Assembly (NCBI GenBank): GCA_027972325.1
Contig: JAPMOS010000015.1
Span: forward strand, 323,501-387,500
Direction of reading: 5' to 3'
Length of the DNA: 64,000 nt
From: Paratrimastix pyriformis
Lineage: Eukaryota; Preaxostyla; Paratrimastigidae
Shown piece by piece: positions 44,901 to 56,165 of this stretch. The position numbers and the translations under genes are program-made. Each line of letters begins with the position of its first letter. Position 1 is the first letter of the stretch. The notes below the pieces were generated by a model, which worked only from the letters and a program-made list of their open reading frames with translations, did not search any database and was not told where the DNA came from.

Positions 44901-47900
44901 CGCCCGCCCGCCCGCACGCACGCACGCACGAACAGGCACACCACACAGGGGGCGGAGAGGTGGGCAGCGAGCACAAGAGCCATTCAAAGGCGGTCCTCCC
45001 GACGGTGGCCATGAGGTGGCCATGGGGGGCATGGGGGTGACAGGCGGGGGGGGGGGGGGGGGGGGGGGGGCCATGGGGGTGACAGGCGGGGGGCGGCAGA
45101 CCAGGGCGCCCGGCTGGGGGGCGAGGGCCTCGAGGCCCGGGGCCCGGACGATGGCGCCGTGTGGCTGCTGCGTGGCCCCGGGGGCCGCGGGCGGGGCGTC
45201 GGGGCGGAGGCGCAGCTCGAGCTCGGCGGCCGATGTGGCCCCGAACGAGACCGACCGCAGACCCGCCGGGCCCGGCGAGGCGGTGGGGCGGGCAGCAGGC
45301 CGAGTCCGCGGTGGTGGTGGTGGTGGTGGTGGTGGGTGCGGGGTGCGGGGGCGAAGGGGAGCGGGCTGGTGGGGCCGCCCCGGGCAGGGAGAGGAGGAAG
45401 TTGGGCTGATGGGCCACCAGCGGCAGGTCCGGGTAGAAGAGCGGGCTCGCCACCTGCGCACCCGCCCCGCCCGCCGCCATCCCGGCAAGGAGGCAAGGAG
45501 AACGGGGCAGGAAGGCCAACCCACCACCGAACAGGGACCGGTGAGGGAGGCCAACCCATGGGCAGGGACAGGTGAGGGAGGCCGGCCCGGCCTGGGAGGG
45601 TGGGATGGCGGGACGGACGGTGAGGCCGTCGATGGCGATCCGGACGGCGACTGCGCTGCCCGGGCCGCGGCTGGGCCCCTTCTGGGGGGCGGCCTTCCCC
45701 TTGCCGCCAGGCGTCCCGTCCGCCGCGGGGCGTCGCGCCTCAGCCATGGCGGCCTCCTCCATCCGGCGCCGGGCCAGGGCCACGTAGGGCGGCAGGCCCC
45801 CGAAGCGGCGGGCCAAGTCTGCGGGCGCCAGGCCCACGGGCAGCTGCACGGGTGTCGCTGGGCGGCCATGGGGCGGCGGCGGCGGCGGGTTGGTTGGCGC
45901 AGCCGATGCGGGCGACCCGGCCGCCAGCGGCTGCTGCTGCTGCCCTGTGGGGGTGGGCTCGCCCGGGGGCAGGGCGGCGCGCGGGGGCGGTGTGTGGGCC
46001 GGGGCGACGGAGAGGGCCACCAGGGCCGAGCGCAGCTCGAGCGCCAGGACGGCAGGCACAAGGCCGCGCCGCTCGGCCTCGGGGGAGAGGGGCGACGCGC
46101 CGGGGGGCAGGGGCAGCCCCGAGCGGACGCAGTCGGGGTCGACCAGCTCCACCGTCAGCCGGCGCAGGTGCAGCAGCAGCAGCGTCTCGACCGCCACCAC
46201 GGGCCCGTCCGCGTGGCCCTCGGCAGCCGGGGGGGCGGCGGGGCCGGCCAGGGCAGGCGAGGCGGGCGCCGAAGAAGTCGAAGAGACGGCGGAAGAGGCG
46301 GCGGAAGAGGAGGAGGGCGCCCCGGGCAGAGCGAAGAGGGCGAGCGGAGGGCGAGCGGGCGAGGCCTCGACGGCAGCAGCAGCAGGGCCGCCGGTCGGTT
46401 GGGAGCCGTCCGATGGTGGCGGTGGCGGTGGCAGTGGTGGTGGTGCGGGGGCGGGGGCTGGGGGTCGGTGGGGCAGGGCGAGGAGCTCGCCCCCGAGGGT
46501 GGCCACCTGGGCCACCAGGTCGGCCGGCAGCTCGGGCGCCCGGGCGGCCACCGGGGCCAGGAAGGGGCTCAGGTGCGGCACGATCGCCGCCTGCCGGGCG
46601 GGGCGACGAGAGCGGATGCAAGGTCAATCGGGGAAGGTTATGGGATGGGGGGGATGGGATGGGAGGGAAAGGTCATGGGTGGGGGGAGGGGGAAGGTAAT
46701 GGGTGGGGATGGGTGGGGATGGGTGGGGATGGGGAGGAAGCCGGATGAACATGAACGGGGGGCCGTGGGGTGATGCAGCGAGGCAGACCGCGAAACCGGT
46801 CCACGAGCTGACCTCCGCCTTCACAGAGCGCATCAGCACAAGCAGCCTGGGCGGGCGGGCGGGGTGGGGTGGGGTGGGGTGGGGGTCGTCAAGCAAGAAT
46901 CGGAATGGCAGGGTCTGAGCTGGGCTGCGGGGCGGTGGCCGGGCGGAGGCAGCGGAGACGGGGGAAGGCGATGGGCCGGGGGGGGCGGACTGGGTGATGG
47001 TGAGGCGGAGGCGCAGGTCGAGGGGCGCCCCGAGGGCCTCGATGCGCACCTTGGGCCGGTCGGCCAGCCCGACGAGGGCCGCGGCCGCCTCGCCGCTGAG
47101 CGAGCCCGACCGGGGGCGCCCGTGGTGATGGGGCCGGCCCGGGATGGGCTCGACGGGCTGGACGTGAACCAGGGGCGGCCGGTCCTGCAGCTGGGCCTCG
47201 GGGCCGGCAACCTGCAGGTGGGGCGCCACCTTCAGGCCCAGCAGCAGCCCCGGCGATCCGGCGTGGGTGGGCGGGGTGGGCGGCTTGGCGGCGGGGCCTG
47301 GGGCCGAGGGCGCGGGGGGCGCCCGGGGCAGGTGGAGGGCCAGGCCGAGGGCCAGGGGTGTCGGGTGCAGCAGGGGCTCGGGCCCCAGCATGAGGGCCGC
47401 CTCGGCGACGGTGCCCAGGAAGAAGAGCGGCCCCTGGGTGGGGCTGGCCGGCCCGGGGTCGGTCCGGCCGAGGCTGCTCAGCCGCAGGTCGCCCGGCACG
47501 GTGGGCCACTTGGGGCCGAGCGGCGCCCCCTCGGGGCCGAGGCCCTCGGCCAGCAGGACGCCCCGCCGGGCGGCATCGGGGATGGTCTCCTCCCGCAGCA
47601 GCACCTCCTGGAAGGTGGCCTGGCCGGCCGTGCACAGGGTCACCTTGCTCAGCACCAGCTTGAGCCGGGGCGGGGCCGGGGCGCCCTGGGACTGGGACGG
47701 GGGGCCGTCGCCCGCTGGGCCGGGGGGGACGATCGAGCTGATGACGACCGCGAGGGCGCCCGCCTCCAGGTGGACGGTGACGTTTTCCGGGGGCACCTGC
47801 AGCAAGAAGAACCCCTTGGGCCGCCCCTTGGCCGGGGCTGCAGGCGGGGGCGGGGGCGGGGGCGGGGCCGGCTGGGCCAGGGTCTGCAGGGGGGCGTGGG

Positions 47901-49401
47901 GGGTGGTGGCCGAGCGGAGGGTGCCCAGCAGCTCGGGGTAGGGGGTCGTCCGGGGGTGGGCCCAGGTCAGCCAGTGCGTGGTCAGCGTCGGCACGACCGC
48001 CTCCAAAAACTGCAGCACCGCGGGCCGGTGGTAGTGCACCTGGTAGCCACCGGGGGGGGGGGGGGGGGGGGGGGGGGCAATGAGGTGAGCCCTCCCCCGA
48101 TGGGGACACACCAGGCGCGTGGGGGGGTGGCTCAGGGGTGGATGGGCGCAGGCGGACCTGGATGGGGACGAGGGCCGCCTCGAGGGTGGCTGCCTCGACC
48201 AGGCAGGACGCCTTGGGCCCCAGCCGCGAGAGGGGCGCCTGGGTGGGGGGCGGCAGGGGCAGCGGCCGCGAGCGGCCGTCGATGGGGGCCGCCATGGCCG
48301 CGTTCATCTGGCGCGGGTCGGGAGCCACACAGGGCCGGGGGCGGGCAGGCGGGCGGCGGCTGTGGCGGGTGGCCGCTGGGGGGTGGCAGGGGCGTGGGTG
48401 GCAGGGGCCGGCCCTGGGCCAGCGTGACACCCGGGGGGACAGCCACGGTCGGCTGGCTGCGAGGCACCAGCCCTGGCTGCTGCAGCTGGATGGGCGGGGA
48501 GGCAGTTGCGGCGGGCGCAGGGGCGTCGGCCCGGCGGCCGACGAGGAGCATGGCGGTGAGCAGGTTTGCCAGGTGGTTCTCCACCAGCCGGGCCGGGTCC
48601 TGGGGCCGCAGCGAGAGGCTGGTGGGCACGGGGGCGGGCGGCAGGGGGACCGGCTTGAAGGGCGACAGGTCGGGCCAGAAGGGGACCCGGACGCGGGCCC
48701 CCAGGGTGGCCTGCAGCATGGGCGGGGCGGGCAGGGTGTGCTCTTCGACGGGGCCCAGCAGGGGCGGCAGGGCGCTCGGGGGCAGCTGGGTGGGCAGGTC
48801 CGTGGCCATGGACCCGCGCCGCGTCTGGGGACCCGCTGCCTCGCCATCGGGCCGCCGGATGGTGGGCGGCGGGGGCGGCGGGGGCGGCAGGCGGACGAAG
48901 ATCGTCCGTGTGGGGCCCGAGCCGCCTGCGCCCGGTCGGGATACCGAGTCGGAGATGAGGACACGAACGCTTCGGAAAATGGAAGGGCAGGGCGGGGGAC
49001 GGGGGCAGCAGGTGGCTGGGCGGACCGGGCATCCGCTCGAGGAGTCGCGTCCGGGAGAGCCGCTCGCCACCCGGCCCGAGGGATCCCTCGGCCGAGGTCC
49101 CAGGGTGGGCGTCGGGGGCGTCGCGGAAGGCCGACCGGACGGCCACCTCGTGGACGGTCAGGGCCAGCTGCCCCTCGAGATGCACAAAGGCCGGTGGACC
49201 CCCCGCGGGGCCTGCGGCGGGACTGTATGGGACGACCTGCCGGACGTTGCGTCGATGCCCCCAACGGAAATGCCGGACGATGGCGAGCAGGTCGAGAAGG
49301 GAGGGAACGAAACCACAGGTCGATGATGATGATTGGATGATGATGATGATTGGATGATGATGATGATTGGATGATGATGATGATTGGATGATGATGATGA
49401 T

Positions 49402-49458
<57 letters not shown>

Positions 49459-49986
49459 GCGGTTGGATGATGGCGGTTGGATGATGGCGGCGGGATGGGG
49501 AGATGGTGGCAGGGGGGGACCTGCGCATGGGTCAGGTGGGCCTGCACGGAGGCGTCCAGGCCTCGGAGGAGCAGGGACGACGACCATGGCGCATGGGCAG
49601 CCGCGGGGATGGCCGGGGGCTGCTGGATGGTGGCCAGCATGACCTGGGGCGAGGTGTGGTAGAGCACCCGCAGCTCGTGCACGTGCACCGCGACGTCCAG
49701 CGCAGGGACTGAGCTCCGCTCGGGTGTGAAGGCGGCCACCTTGAGCAGGGTCTGCATCTCCTGGGAGGGGCATGGGGGGAGGCACAGGGTGTACAGCGCG
49801 GGTTGATGCGACTGACTGGGAAGGGCGGGGCGTGGGAGGCGCAGACCCCGGCTTCCTCCTTGAGCTCGGTCGAGGCCTCCAGGACGGCGCTGCTCTCCTG
49901 CGGTCCCACACCGGGTTGAAAGGCGCGAAAAGAGAATTGAGACCCGATGGCCACGCAGGAGGCAGCATGCAGACGATGCGGGCGGT

Positions 49987-50026
<40 letters not shown>

Positions 50027-51740
50027 CGGACCATGTCAGGCACTGCCGAGCTGTTCATCTCGACCGCGATGGCGAGGGGCTGGGGGGCTTCTTTGGCGGC
50101 GGCCACCCCGGCCGCGGCGGGGACGATGAGACCCGTTGGGATGGCCGATGGGGGCGCCGCTTGGGCGGCCGCGGCAGCCGAGGCGGCAGCGGGGGTCCTC
50201 CTTGGATCGTCGGCTCGAAGGCGCGCCGCGGCCCGTTTGGCCTCCTCGGCCGCCCGCTGGGCCTCCTCCTTGCGCCGCTTGGCCTCGACCTTCTGCGCCC
50301 GCTCCTGCTGCTCCTCCTGGTCTGCCGAGCCCAATCCGCCCACAGGCCCACAGACCCACAGACCCACACCGGCAGTGATGAGGACGGGGCGAGGCCCACC
50401 AGGCGACCGGGCGGACCTCGCCGGGCGCGGGCCTCCCTCTGCAGCTGAACGAGCCGCTCGGCGGGCGAGGCGCCGAGGAGCTCCTTGCGTTGCTGGACGC
50501 GCAGCTCGAGGTGGCGGCCCCACCGGTCCAGGCAGCCCACCGTCCGGCCCAGCCAGAGCCCGAGGGCCTCCAGGATGAAGGGGGCCGCGTGGACGGTGGC
50601 CGTGCCCAAGTGGAGCTGGGCCTGGAACCGGGTGTACAGGGGCAGGGCCCGGTCGGCCTGCTCGCGGGTGCGGAAGGAGATCTTGGCGTCCAGGAAGCAC
50701 CGGGCCGCCACCGGGTCCAGCGAGGGGAACAGGTGCACGCTCTCGATGGGGTTGCTGGCGTCCCCGTAGCGACCCGAGGAGCTCCGACCGGCGCCCCCGC
50801 TGGCCGAGGGCGGGGGGGTCTTGACCTCGGCCAGGGCACTGACCAGGTGCACATTGGGGAAGATGGTCCTGTCGGGGGGGCCCAGCACCAGCAGCGGCAG
50901 GTAGGGGTCCTCGCCGCCCAGGGGGCGACCCGAGGGCGGGGCCGAGGCCGTGCGGGCGCCCGGGGGCTGGGCGGGGAAAAAGGCCTTGAAGGCAGGCGAG
51001 AGGAGGCCCACCTCGAAGGAGCCAATGGTGAGCCGCTTGAAGAACTCGTCCAGCGAGTTGTTGGCCTCGCGGGGGGCCCAGTCCATGTCGGTGTTCACCA
51101 GGGCGACGTCCGCCAGGCGGGCCATCAGGGAGGGGCCCTCGCGCGGCCGCAGGATGACCGTCAGGGCCCGCAGCTCGACGTGCAGGAAGGGCAGCCGGGC
51201 AAGGATCTGCTTCTCCACCCAGGTCATCCTGCCGAGTCGGGGGGAGGAGGAAGGGCGGCGGGGTGATGGAGACCTCCTGCGGGGGCTGGGCAAACGGCGG
51301 CAGACTCTTTCTTGGCGCCCTTCTTCTCCTTCTCGCGCTGCTCGCGCTGCTGCTCCTCCCGCTTGAGCTCGTCCACCAGGTCGGTGTGGCTCAGGGAGGG
51401 GTAGCTGGCCGGCTCCTCGAGGACGGCCTCCATCTGGGGGCCCCAAATTGGAGGTGAGTGCTCGGTGTGCCAAGACGAGTCGGGACCAGACCGAATCCAC
51501 CTCGACCCGGGCACGTTTCTCCTTGCCCACAGCCGATGGCTGCATCATCAAATGTGGGTTTGTCCAAAGTGTGCAATAAAACGGACCTTGATTTTCAAAG
51601 AAGAAACCCGAGCTTGCGTCAGAAAGAAAGGTGGGACCTGGAGCAGTTTGTTGAGCTCGATGAGAAAGGCAGGATTGAGCTCTATGGGGAGTCGCAGAAT
51701 TTTGTGGAAAATCAAGACCCACCCGACCGGACCTGCGTTC
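41980..51740 (-). CDS. VPS13/bridge-like lipid-transfer protein with PH domain
   Basis: A large spliced protein, roughly 2,500 residues, read right to left. Near the N-terminus, LPIELNPAFLIELNKLL resembles the chorein segment, and MEAVLEEPASYPS followed by LVDELKREEQQREQREKEKK matches the charged linker after the VPS13 chorein domain. Next come RLPFLHVELRALTVILRP and TDMDWAP, HLFPSLDPVAARCFLDAKIS and long runs of alternating hydrophobic strands (ALDVAVHVHELRVLYHTSPQ, DPCVLRLDVALAQ). This is typical of the rod that moves lipids between membranes. About 42700-42300 encodes a PH domain (AGWLDVFL...LWVQLHGSVLLGF...LEPWTAHLAPF). Introns contain G/C homopolymers and a GAT microsatellite. Both ends and many exon borders are unresolved. 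It is shorter than animal VPS13, so another BLTP is possible. Confidence 0.6.
49318..49460. repeat. (GAT)n / GATGATGATGATTG microsatellite
   Basis: About 140 bp begins with GATTGGATGATGAT-type 14-mers and passes into pure GAT repeats. It lies in an intron of the VPS13-like gene on the opposite strand. Translation as poly-His or poly-Ile is an artefact. Confidence 0.85.
49987..50026 (-). repeat. About 40-bp G homopolymer (C on the sense strand) in the VPS13-like gene
   Basis: The longest homopolymer in the window. It lies in an intron between the exon ending EMNSSAVPDM and the one containing ESSAVLEASTELKEEA. On the coding strand it is poly-C, as in most introns here. Confidence 0.85.
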
Positions 51741-52058
51741 GAAAGCGAAATAGAGAGTGGAAAAGAAGACGCATTCAATTCAAATCCACTCTATAATCCA
51801 ATGTCGATCAGAACGCCAGAAAACGCGAGAGAAGAGACCTTCAAATATTTCTGGACGAACGGAGAGAGCAGGGCACTTAAAAGGCCCATCGACAAAAGAT
51901 TTTCGGCGGATGTGTAACAACGACCAAGAAAACCTCGCTTTGATAGAACTGCCTGAAGTACCTTTCGGTTCTAGTCGTCGTGTTGTTGACGTCTCTGCCC
52001 AGGCCAAGCCAAGGATCTCGAAGGTTGCCACATCAAAAGATGTTCTCATGCTGGCCGT

Positions 52059-53590
52059 TCAATCACCAGAACCACGAAGGCGGACCTGTGGACCAAACAC
52101 GGCCACCAGGCGAGGAGGATTAGCTGCCGATGCGAGAGCGTGACACGCATCGGCGACAACCTCGGCAACCGGCTTGTAGGTTGGCTGGGTGGCAGAATTT
52201 GAATGATTCCGGATCAATTTTTGCTCGGTGCGCACTTGTTTTTGGGAGCCTCCATCCTTCCACCGCCCCCCCCCCCCCCCCCCCCCCCCCCCCCGACGAA
52301 CCACCCAAGATCTCTGTGACTGCCTCGATTGATCTCCGCCGAGAGGGACTTCATGAGGGGGTCGTGTGGGGGTAGCTGGTTTAGGATCGTCCTCCCTTCC
52401 GAGCCCAGGCTGCCTCTGTACAACAGCTTCCTCAATGACCTCCTTGGTCGGTCAACTGCGGGGGCTCGATCGGCGGGTCGAGCACACCCACAGGGGGAAG
52501 CGACCCGCCCACCACCGCGTCCTCGCACCCGCCCGCCATCCAGACGGGCAGTACGGGGGCGCCGGGGTATGTCACCCCGAGCACAGTGGCCAGCATGGGG
52601 GCCTTCATGGAGAGCACGAAGTAGAGCGGGTCCCGGGGCAGCGGAAGATCGGGGTGCTTGGGCAGCACGGCCGGGCTGTGCGCCCCGTGGAATCCAGACT
52701 GGGATGGTGGTGGTGGTGGTTGATTGTCAGGGAACACGGATATGTGTGGTGGTGTGGCATGTCGATCGAGAGGGGTGCGAGGCGATGTGGTGTGGCATGG
52801 TGTGGGCGCGTCGATGGAATTCGAGCTGGGGCTGAAACAAACCTGGGCGAAGAGATTGTGGTCCTTGTTGAGACCTAACCCCAGGGCAACCCCGTTGGGG
52901 TATGCGGGGCCGCGTCGAGAACCCCAGCAGCCTTGGAATCGGGAAGGGAGAGGGTGGTGATGTAAAACAGCATCAACAAAGACCTCCGTGTCCGAAGGAC
53001 TGGTCATAGTTGCAGAACCCTATAGGCGGCAGGTCAAATCCAAGGTTTTGGCTGGCGACAGAACAGACCCCAACCAGTCTTGTCCTGGCCCGCCACGATG
53101 GAAGGGATTGGTTCAAGCATAAACCCTGCACGCCACTTGTCCTCATCTGTTTGCCCGGCAAAGGCAAGCCAAACGGTGGCCCTCGTAAAGCGGCGGTTCA
53201 ACACGAGGTTCCCCCATTCTGTGTGTGCTGTTGAAACGCATTCGCAGGAGCGCCCAGAGGGGGAGTACCGCAAGTCTTTGTCGCGCAAGGATGGGAAAGT
53301 CCGGTCGAAGGAGACCGAGTGGCGGAAATACAACTTCCACGAGAAATCAGAGTGATGCTGCATCGCTGATGGTGGTTCGGCACGAAGAAGTCGCGATTGT
53401 TGTGCCCAATACTCCTCCGAATCAAGGATTGTCTTCCAAGCACGGCAGGTGCAGGCCAGCTGGGTATAGTGGGTCTGCGAACCAAAATTAGCAGCCGAGT
53501 ATGAAAAAGGCACAGACGTTCGGGCACAACCCCAGAATAATCGAGACCAAGTCAATCGGGAGTGAGTCCAATTTGCCGAATTAATCAGGC
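52059..53590 (-). CDS. F-box protein
   Basis: Splicing of a gtctgt...cgcag intron assembles LDSLPIDLVSIILGLCPN with THYTQLACTCRAWKTILDSE and EYWAQQSRLL, a complete F-box. A domain with LVLNRRFTRATVWLAFAG, MLEPIPSIVAGQDKTGWGLF, GVALGLGLNKDHNLFAQ, PLYFVLSMKAPMLATVLG and PGAPVLPVWM follows; a loose SPRY-like fold is possible but not shown. A last exon (PVAEVVADACHALASAANPP...LRGSGD-TGA) lies beyond an intron with a 29-bp C tract on the plus strand (poly-G in sense). An earlier stop at 52432 is an alternative end. No ATG is visible just upstream of the F-box in frame, so the first exon is missing. Confidence 0.6.
52266..52294 (+). repeat. 29-bp C homopolymer antisense to the F-box gene
   Basis: It is poly-G on the coding strand. 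Together with 33127-33149 (ARL1) and 25267-25294 (RAB3GAP1), it is one of only three long tracts that break the usual sense-strand poly-C orientation. Confidence 0.8.
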
Positions 53591-53630
53591 TTCGCCCGCT
53601 AAGCCGTCGAGAAACAGTCACCAAGGGGTT

Positions 53631-54162
53631 ATGTTACCGAGTGTGACAGACCTCCCTGGGAGGGGGAAGGGAGGAAAGGAGAGGAGAGGGGAGGGGGAGG
53701 GGGAGGGGAGGGGAGGGGGATGGAGGGGAGGAGGGGAGTGAAGCCGCAGAACCGCACTTAAATGTGGCCGAGCCCCTGGCCGTCTCCCACTCCGCCGCCG
53801 CCGCCCGAGGGGACGTGCCGAGCCAGGCCGAGGCACAGAAGGAGACCGAGTACAAGGAATGGTGCGCGAAGAACCCGGGCAACCTCTGGCCCTTCGGCAT
53901 CACGGTGGTCGCTCAGCTTGGCCCCAAGGCCGAGAAGTTCTTCCACCTGGTGGGCGAGGCGCACCACAAGGCCGAGCGGACCTTCAACCGCTCCTTCTGG
54001 CTGGCTCGCATTGCCGCCACGCTGGCCCGCTGGGGTGCGGCGCTCGAGGAGACCTGGGCCCAGGCCGCCACCGCCCACCACAAGAGCACGGGCCTGGCAT
54101 GCTTCAACGTGGCTCTCGACCAGTACAAGATGGAGAGCGACCCCAACGCCAAGATGGGCTAA
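53631..54162 (+). CDS. Small uncharacterised protein
   Basis: ATGTTACCGA is followed by an extremely purine-rich intron (about 53641-53750, GGGGAGGGG units). A cag acceptor then restores frame to KPHLNVAEPLAVSHSAAAAR. The protein is about 140 aa, with QKETEYKEWCAKNPGNLWPF, then GITVVAQLGPKAEKFFHLVG and SFWLARIAATLARWGAALEE, ending SDPNAKMG-TAA. It looks like a small soluble helical protein. No homologue recognised. The intron is G-rich in sense, which is unusual here. An unspliced alternative would begin at GTG (53764). Confidence 0.5.
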
Positions 54163-54336
54163 AACGGTGAGTGGGGTAAAATCCTTTCTTTTTGTCCCTT
54201 TTCTTGAAATGAATCCTCTTCTTTTCCTTTTGTATCGTCTCCTCTTCCCTCTCTTTCTTTCTTCCCTCACCCCTTTCATCGTTCTTCTCCGGCAATTGCC
54301 CCATTGTCCCCGGGCCAACACGTTTTTCCCCCTTAA

Positions 54337-54814
54337 ATGAGCGCAGCTGACAGAGATAATGGAAATAACACATCAGTAATACAGGCTCGTGTTTCTTTCG
54401 CGATGGCTTTCTATGCCCAGCCTGCACAATATGCGCAAGCCCGCCAGCGACAAATCTCAGCCCTTCTAGCGGGTGGTTTTAATATCAGAACCGTGAATTC
54501 CTCGACATACGATATGCCCATCACTATTGCCAAGAACGGCTGCTCCTTTTCGATCAGAATGTCCGTGTCCAAATCCATCATCATTTTTATGACTTTCTCT
54601 GTAGATTTTTCCCCGATCGATTTCCTCAAGATCGCCCGACTTTCTCCGTCCCTGCCAATCTGCTCCATCCTTGGGTCAGCCCAGCTCATGAGATTGCTGG
54701 GTCACCAAAGATTCAACAATGGTCGATTCACTCAGACGTGACTCTTGTTCTTCGGGAGATCATCGGTCTGGCTCTCCCTTGGCGTTGTCGCCCATTCCCC
54801 TCCTCCTCCTCCTC

Positions 54815-54845
<31 letters not shown>

Positions 54846-56017
54846 ACGGCACAGAGGAGTTCCAGCGCGCTCCCCCGGGGCTCGCGGGGATGCAGGCTTT
54901 CCCTGCCCCTGCCCCTGCCCCTGCCCAGCCAACTATGCAGCCCTCGATGCAGCCTCAGCCCCAGACGCCCCCTTCCCAGCCCCAGCCCCAGCTGCCCGTG
55001 CTGGGGACCCTGCCCGTCCCGCCGAGCGACTTCCCGAGATCCAGAGCCTCGGGTCTGTGCGGCTTCCTCCCCGGGCGTGCTCACCAACCAGCGGGTGCCC
55101 CGCGGCTAGCGCCTCGGAGCTGCAGCACACGCTGAGCAACGAGGAGTCCTTCGAGGCGTTCTTCTCGTCGCTCGACTATGTCCGCTCCGCCCAGCGCGTC
55201 ATCGACGACGGCCGCGCCACCTGCAGGCAGCTCGCTGGTCGGCCCGCCCTCCCCCGGCCAGCCAACCCTCGGCCACCACCACCCGCTCGATGGTCCCGCT
55301 CGGACCGTCGGCGCCCCCTTCATCCGGATTGTCTCCATCCCCCCCCCCCCCCCCCCCCCCCCCCCACGGGCTGCAGATAAGAATTTGCAGGCTGAGGAGG
55401 CCGCCAAGGCCCTGGAGCAGGAGGTTGCCCGGCTGCGGGAAGCCCAGGATGCCCAGAAGCGCGCCTTCGCCGAGCAGTCGGCCCTCTACACGGCCGCCGT
55501 CGAGGTCGCCATCGCCCCTCCCTCCCTCCCCTCCCTCCCCCCCCCCCCCTCCCTCCCTCCTCCCTCACACCGCGTTGTCCTTTGGTTGTGCCTGTAGAAG
55601 CTGGGCCCGGCCCACCTGGTGAGCCGCCTGCAGGCCCAGGGCCACGAGGCGGAGGGCGCCTGCAAGCGGCTGGCCCAACAGCTCCGCGACCACGAGATCC
55701 AGGACAAACAGGTCTGCATCCCCCCCCCCCCCCCCCCCCCCCCCCGCCTCCCTCACCCCCTCCCTCACCCCCATCCTTTTTTCCTGGCCGTCATTCATCT
55801 GGCGTCTCACCCACGCACCCACGCCGCCCGCCCGGGGGGGCCGCAGTTCATGCGGCAGTACATCGACTCGCGGACGGCCTTCTACCGGTCGGCCGCCCTG
55901 GCCCAGCGGGTGGCGACGGAGGGTCCCCGCCCCGCCCCCGCCCCTCCAGTGGCGCCCGCCCCGCCCACCAACCCGCCCGGGATGCCCTTCATGATGCCCG
56001 CCCCTATGTCCATGTGA
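54337..56017 (+). CDS. VPS37: VPS37A-like ESCRT-I subunit (UEV-like domain plus Mod(r) domain)
   Basis: ESCRT-I bridges ubiquitinated cargo and ESCRT-III assembly at endosomes. An intron with donor gtccgt after FSIR joins to IFFPDRFPQDRPTFSVPANL, then LHPWVSPAHEI and QQWSIHSDVTLVLREI. This is the UEV-like fold found in VPS37A. A Pro/Gln linker follows, then the Mod(r) helices: LSNEESFEAFFSSLDYVRSA, DKNLQAEEAAKALEQEVARL, KLGPAHLVSRLQAQGHEAEG and QFMRQYIDSRTAFYRSAALA. The protein ends MPFMMPAPMSM-TGA. Two introns carry about 25-bp C tracts. The start may instead be the in-frame ATG at 54403 (MAFYAQPAQYAQARQ), which begins closer to the conserved part. Confidence 0.85.
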
Positions 56018-56165
56018 GGCCCACGCAGACCGCCCGCCCGCTTCCCTTCCTAGTCCTTTCGTTCGCTTTGCCGATTGCCGCTTGGCCGTCTCCCTTTTTG
56101 TGGCTTTCCTTCCCCACCACCACCACCATGTTTGCGGTTCGCACATCATGCGAATGTTTTGGAGC

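Noticed and set aside
51458-51796. Plus-strand frame MAASSNVGLSK...IQFKSTL as a separate small gene
   Set aside because: It is antisense to exons that fit the VPS13-like N-terminus (LPIELNPAFLIELNKLL) with GTCYG donors. No homology was recognised, though it cannot be excluded without RNA.
52060-53624. Alternative code (TAA as sense), suggested by an in-frame TAA just upstream of the F-box
   Set aside because: Other genes end cleanly at TAA (TOP2), TAG (TMEM147) and TGA (CCA1). A missing 5' exon explains the stop.
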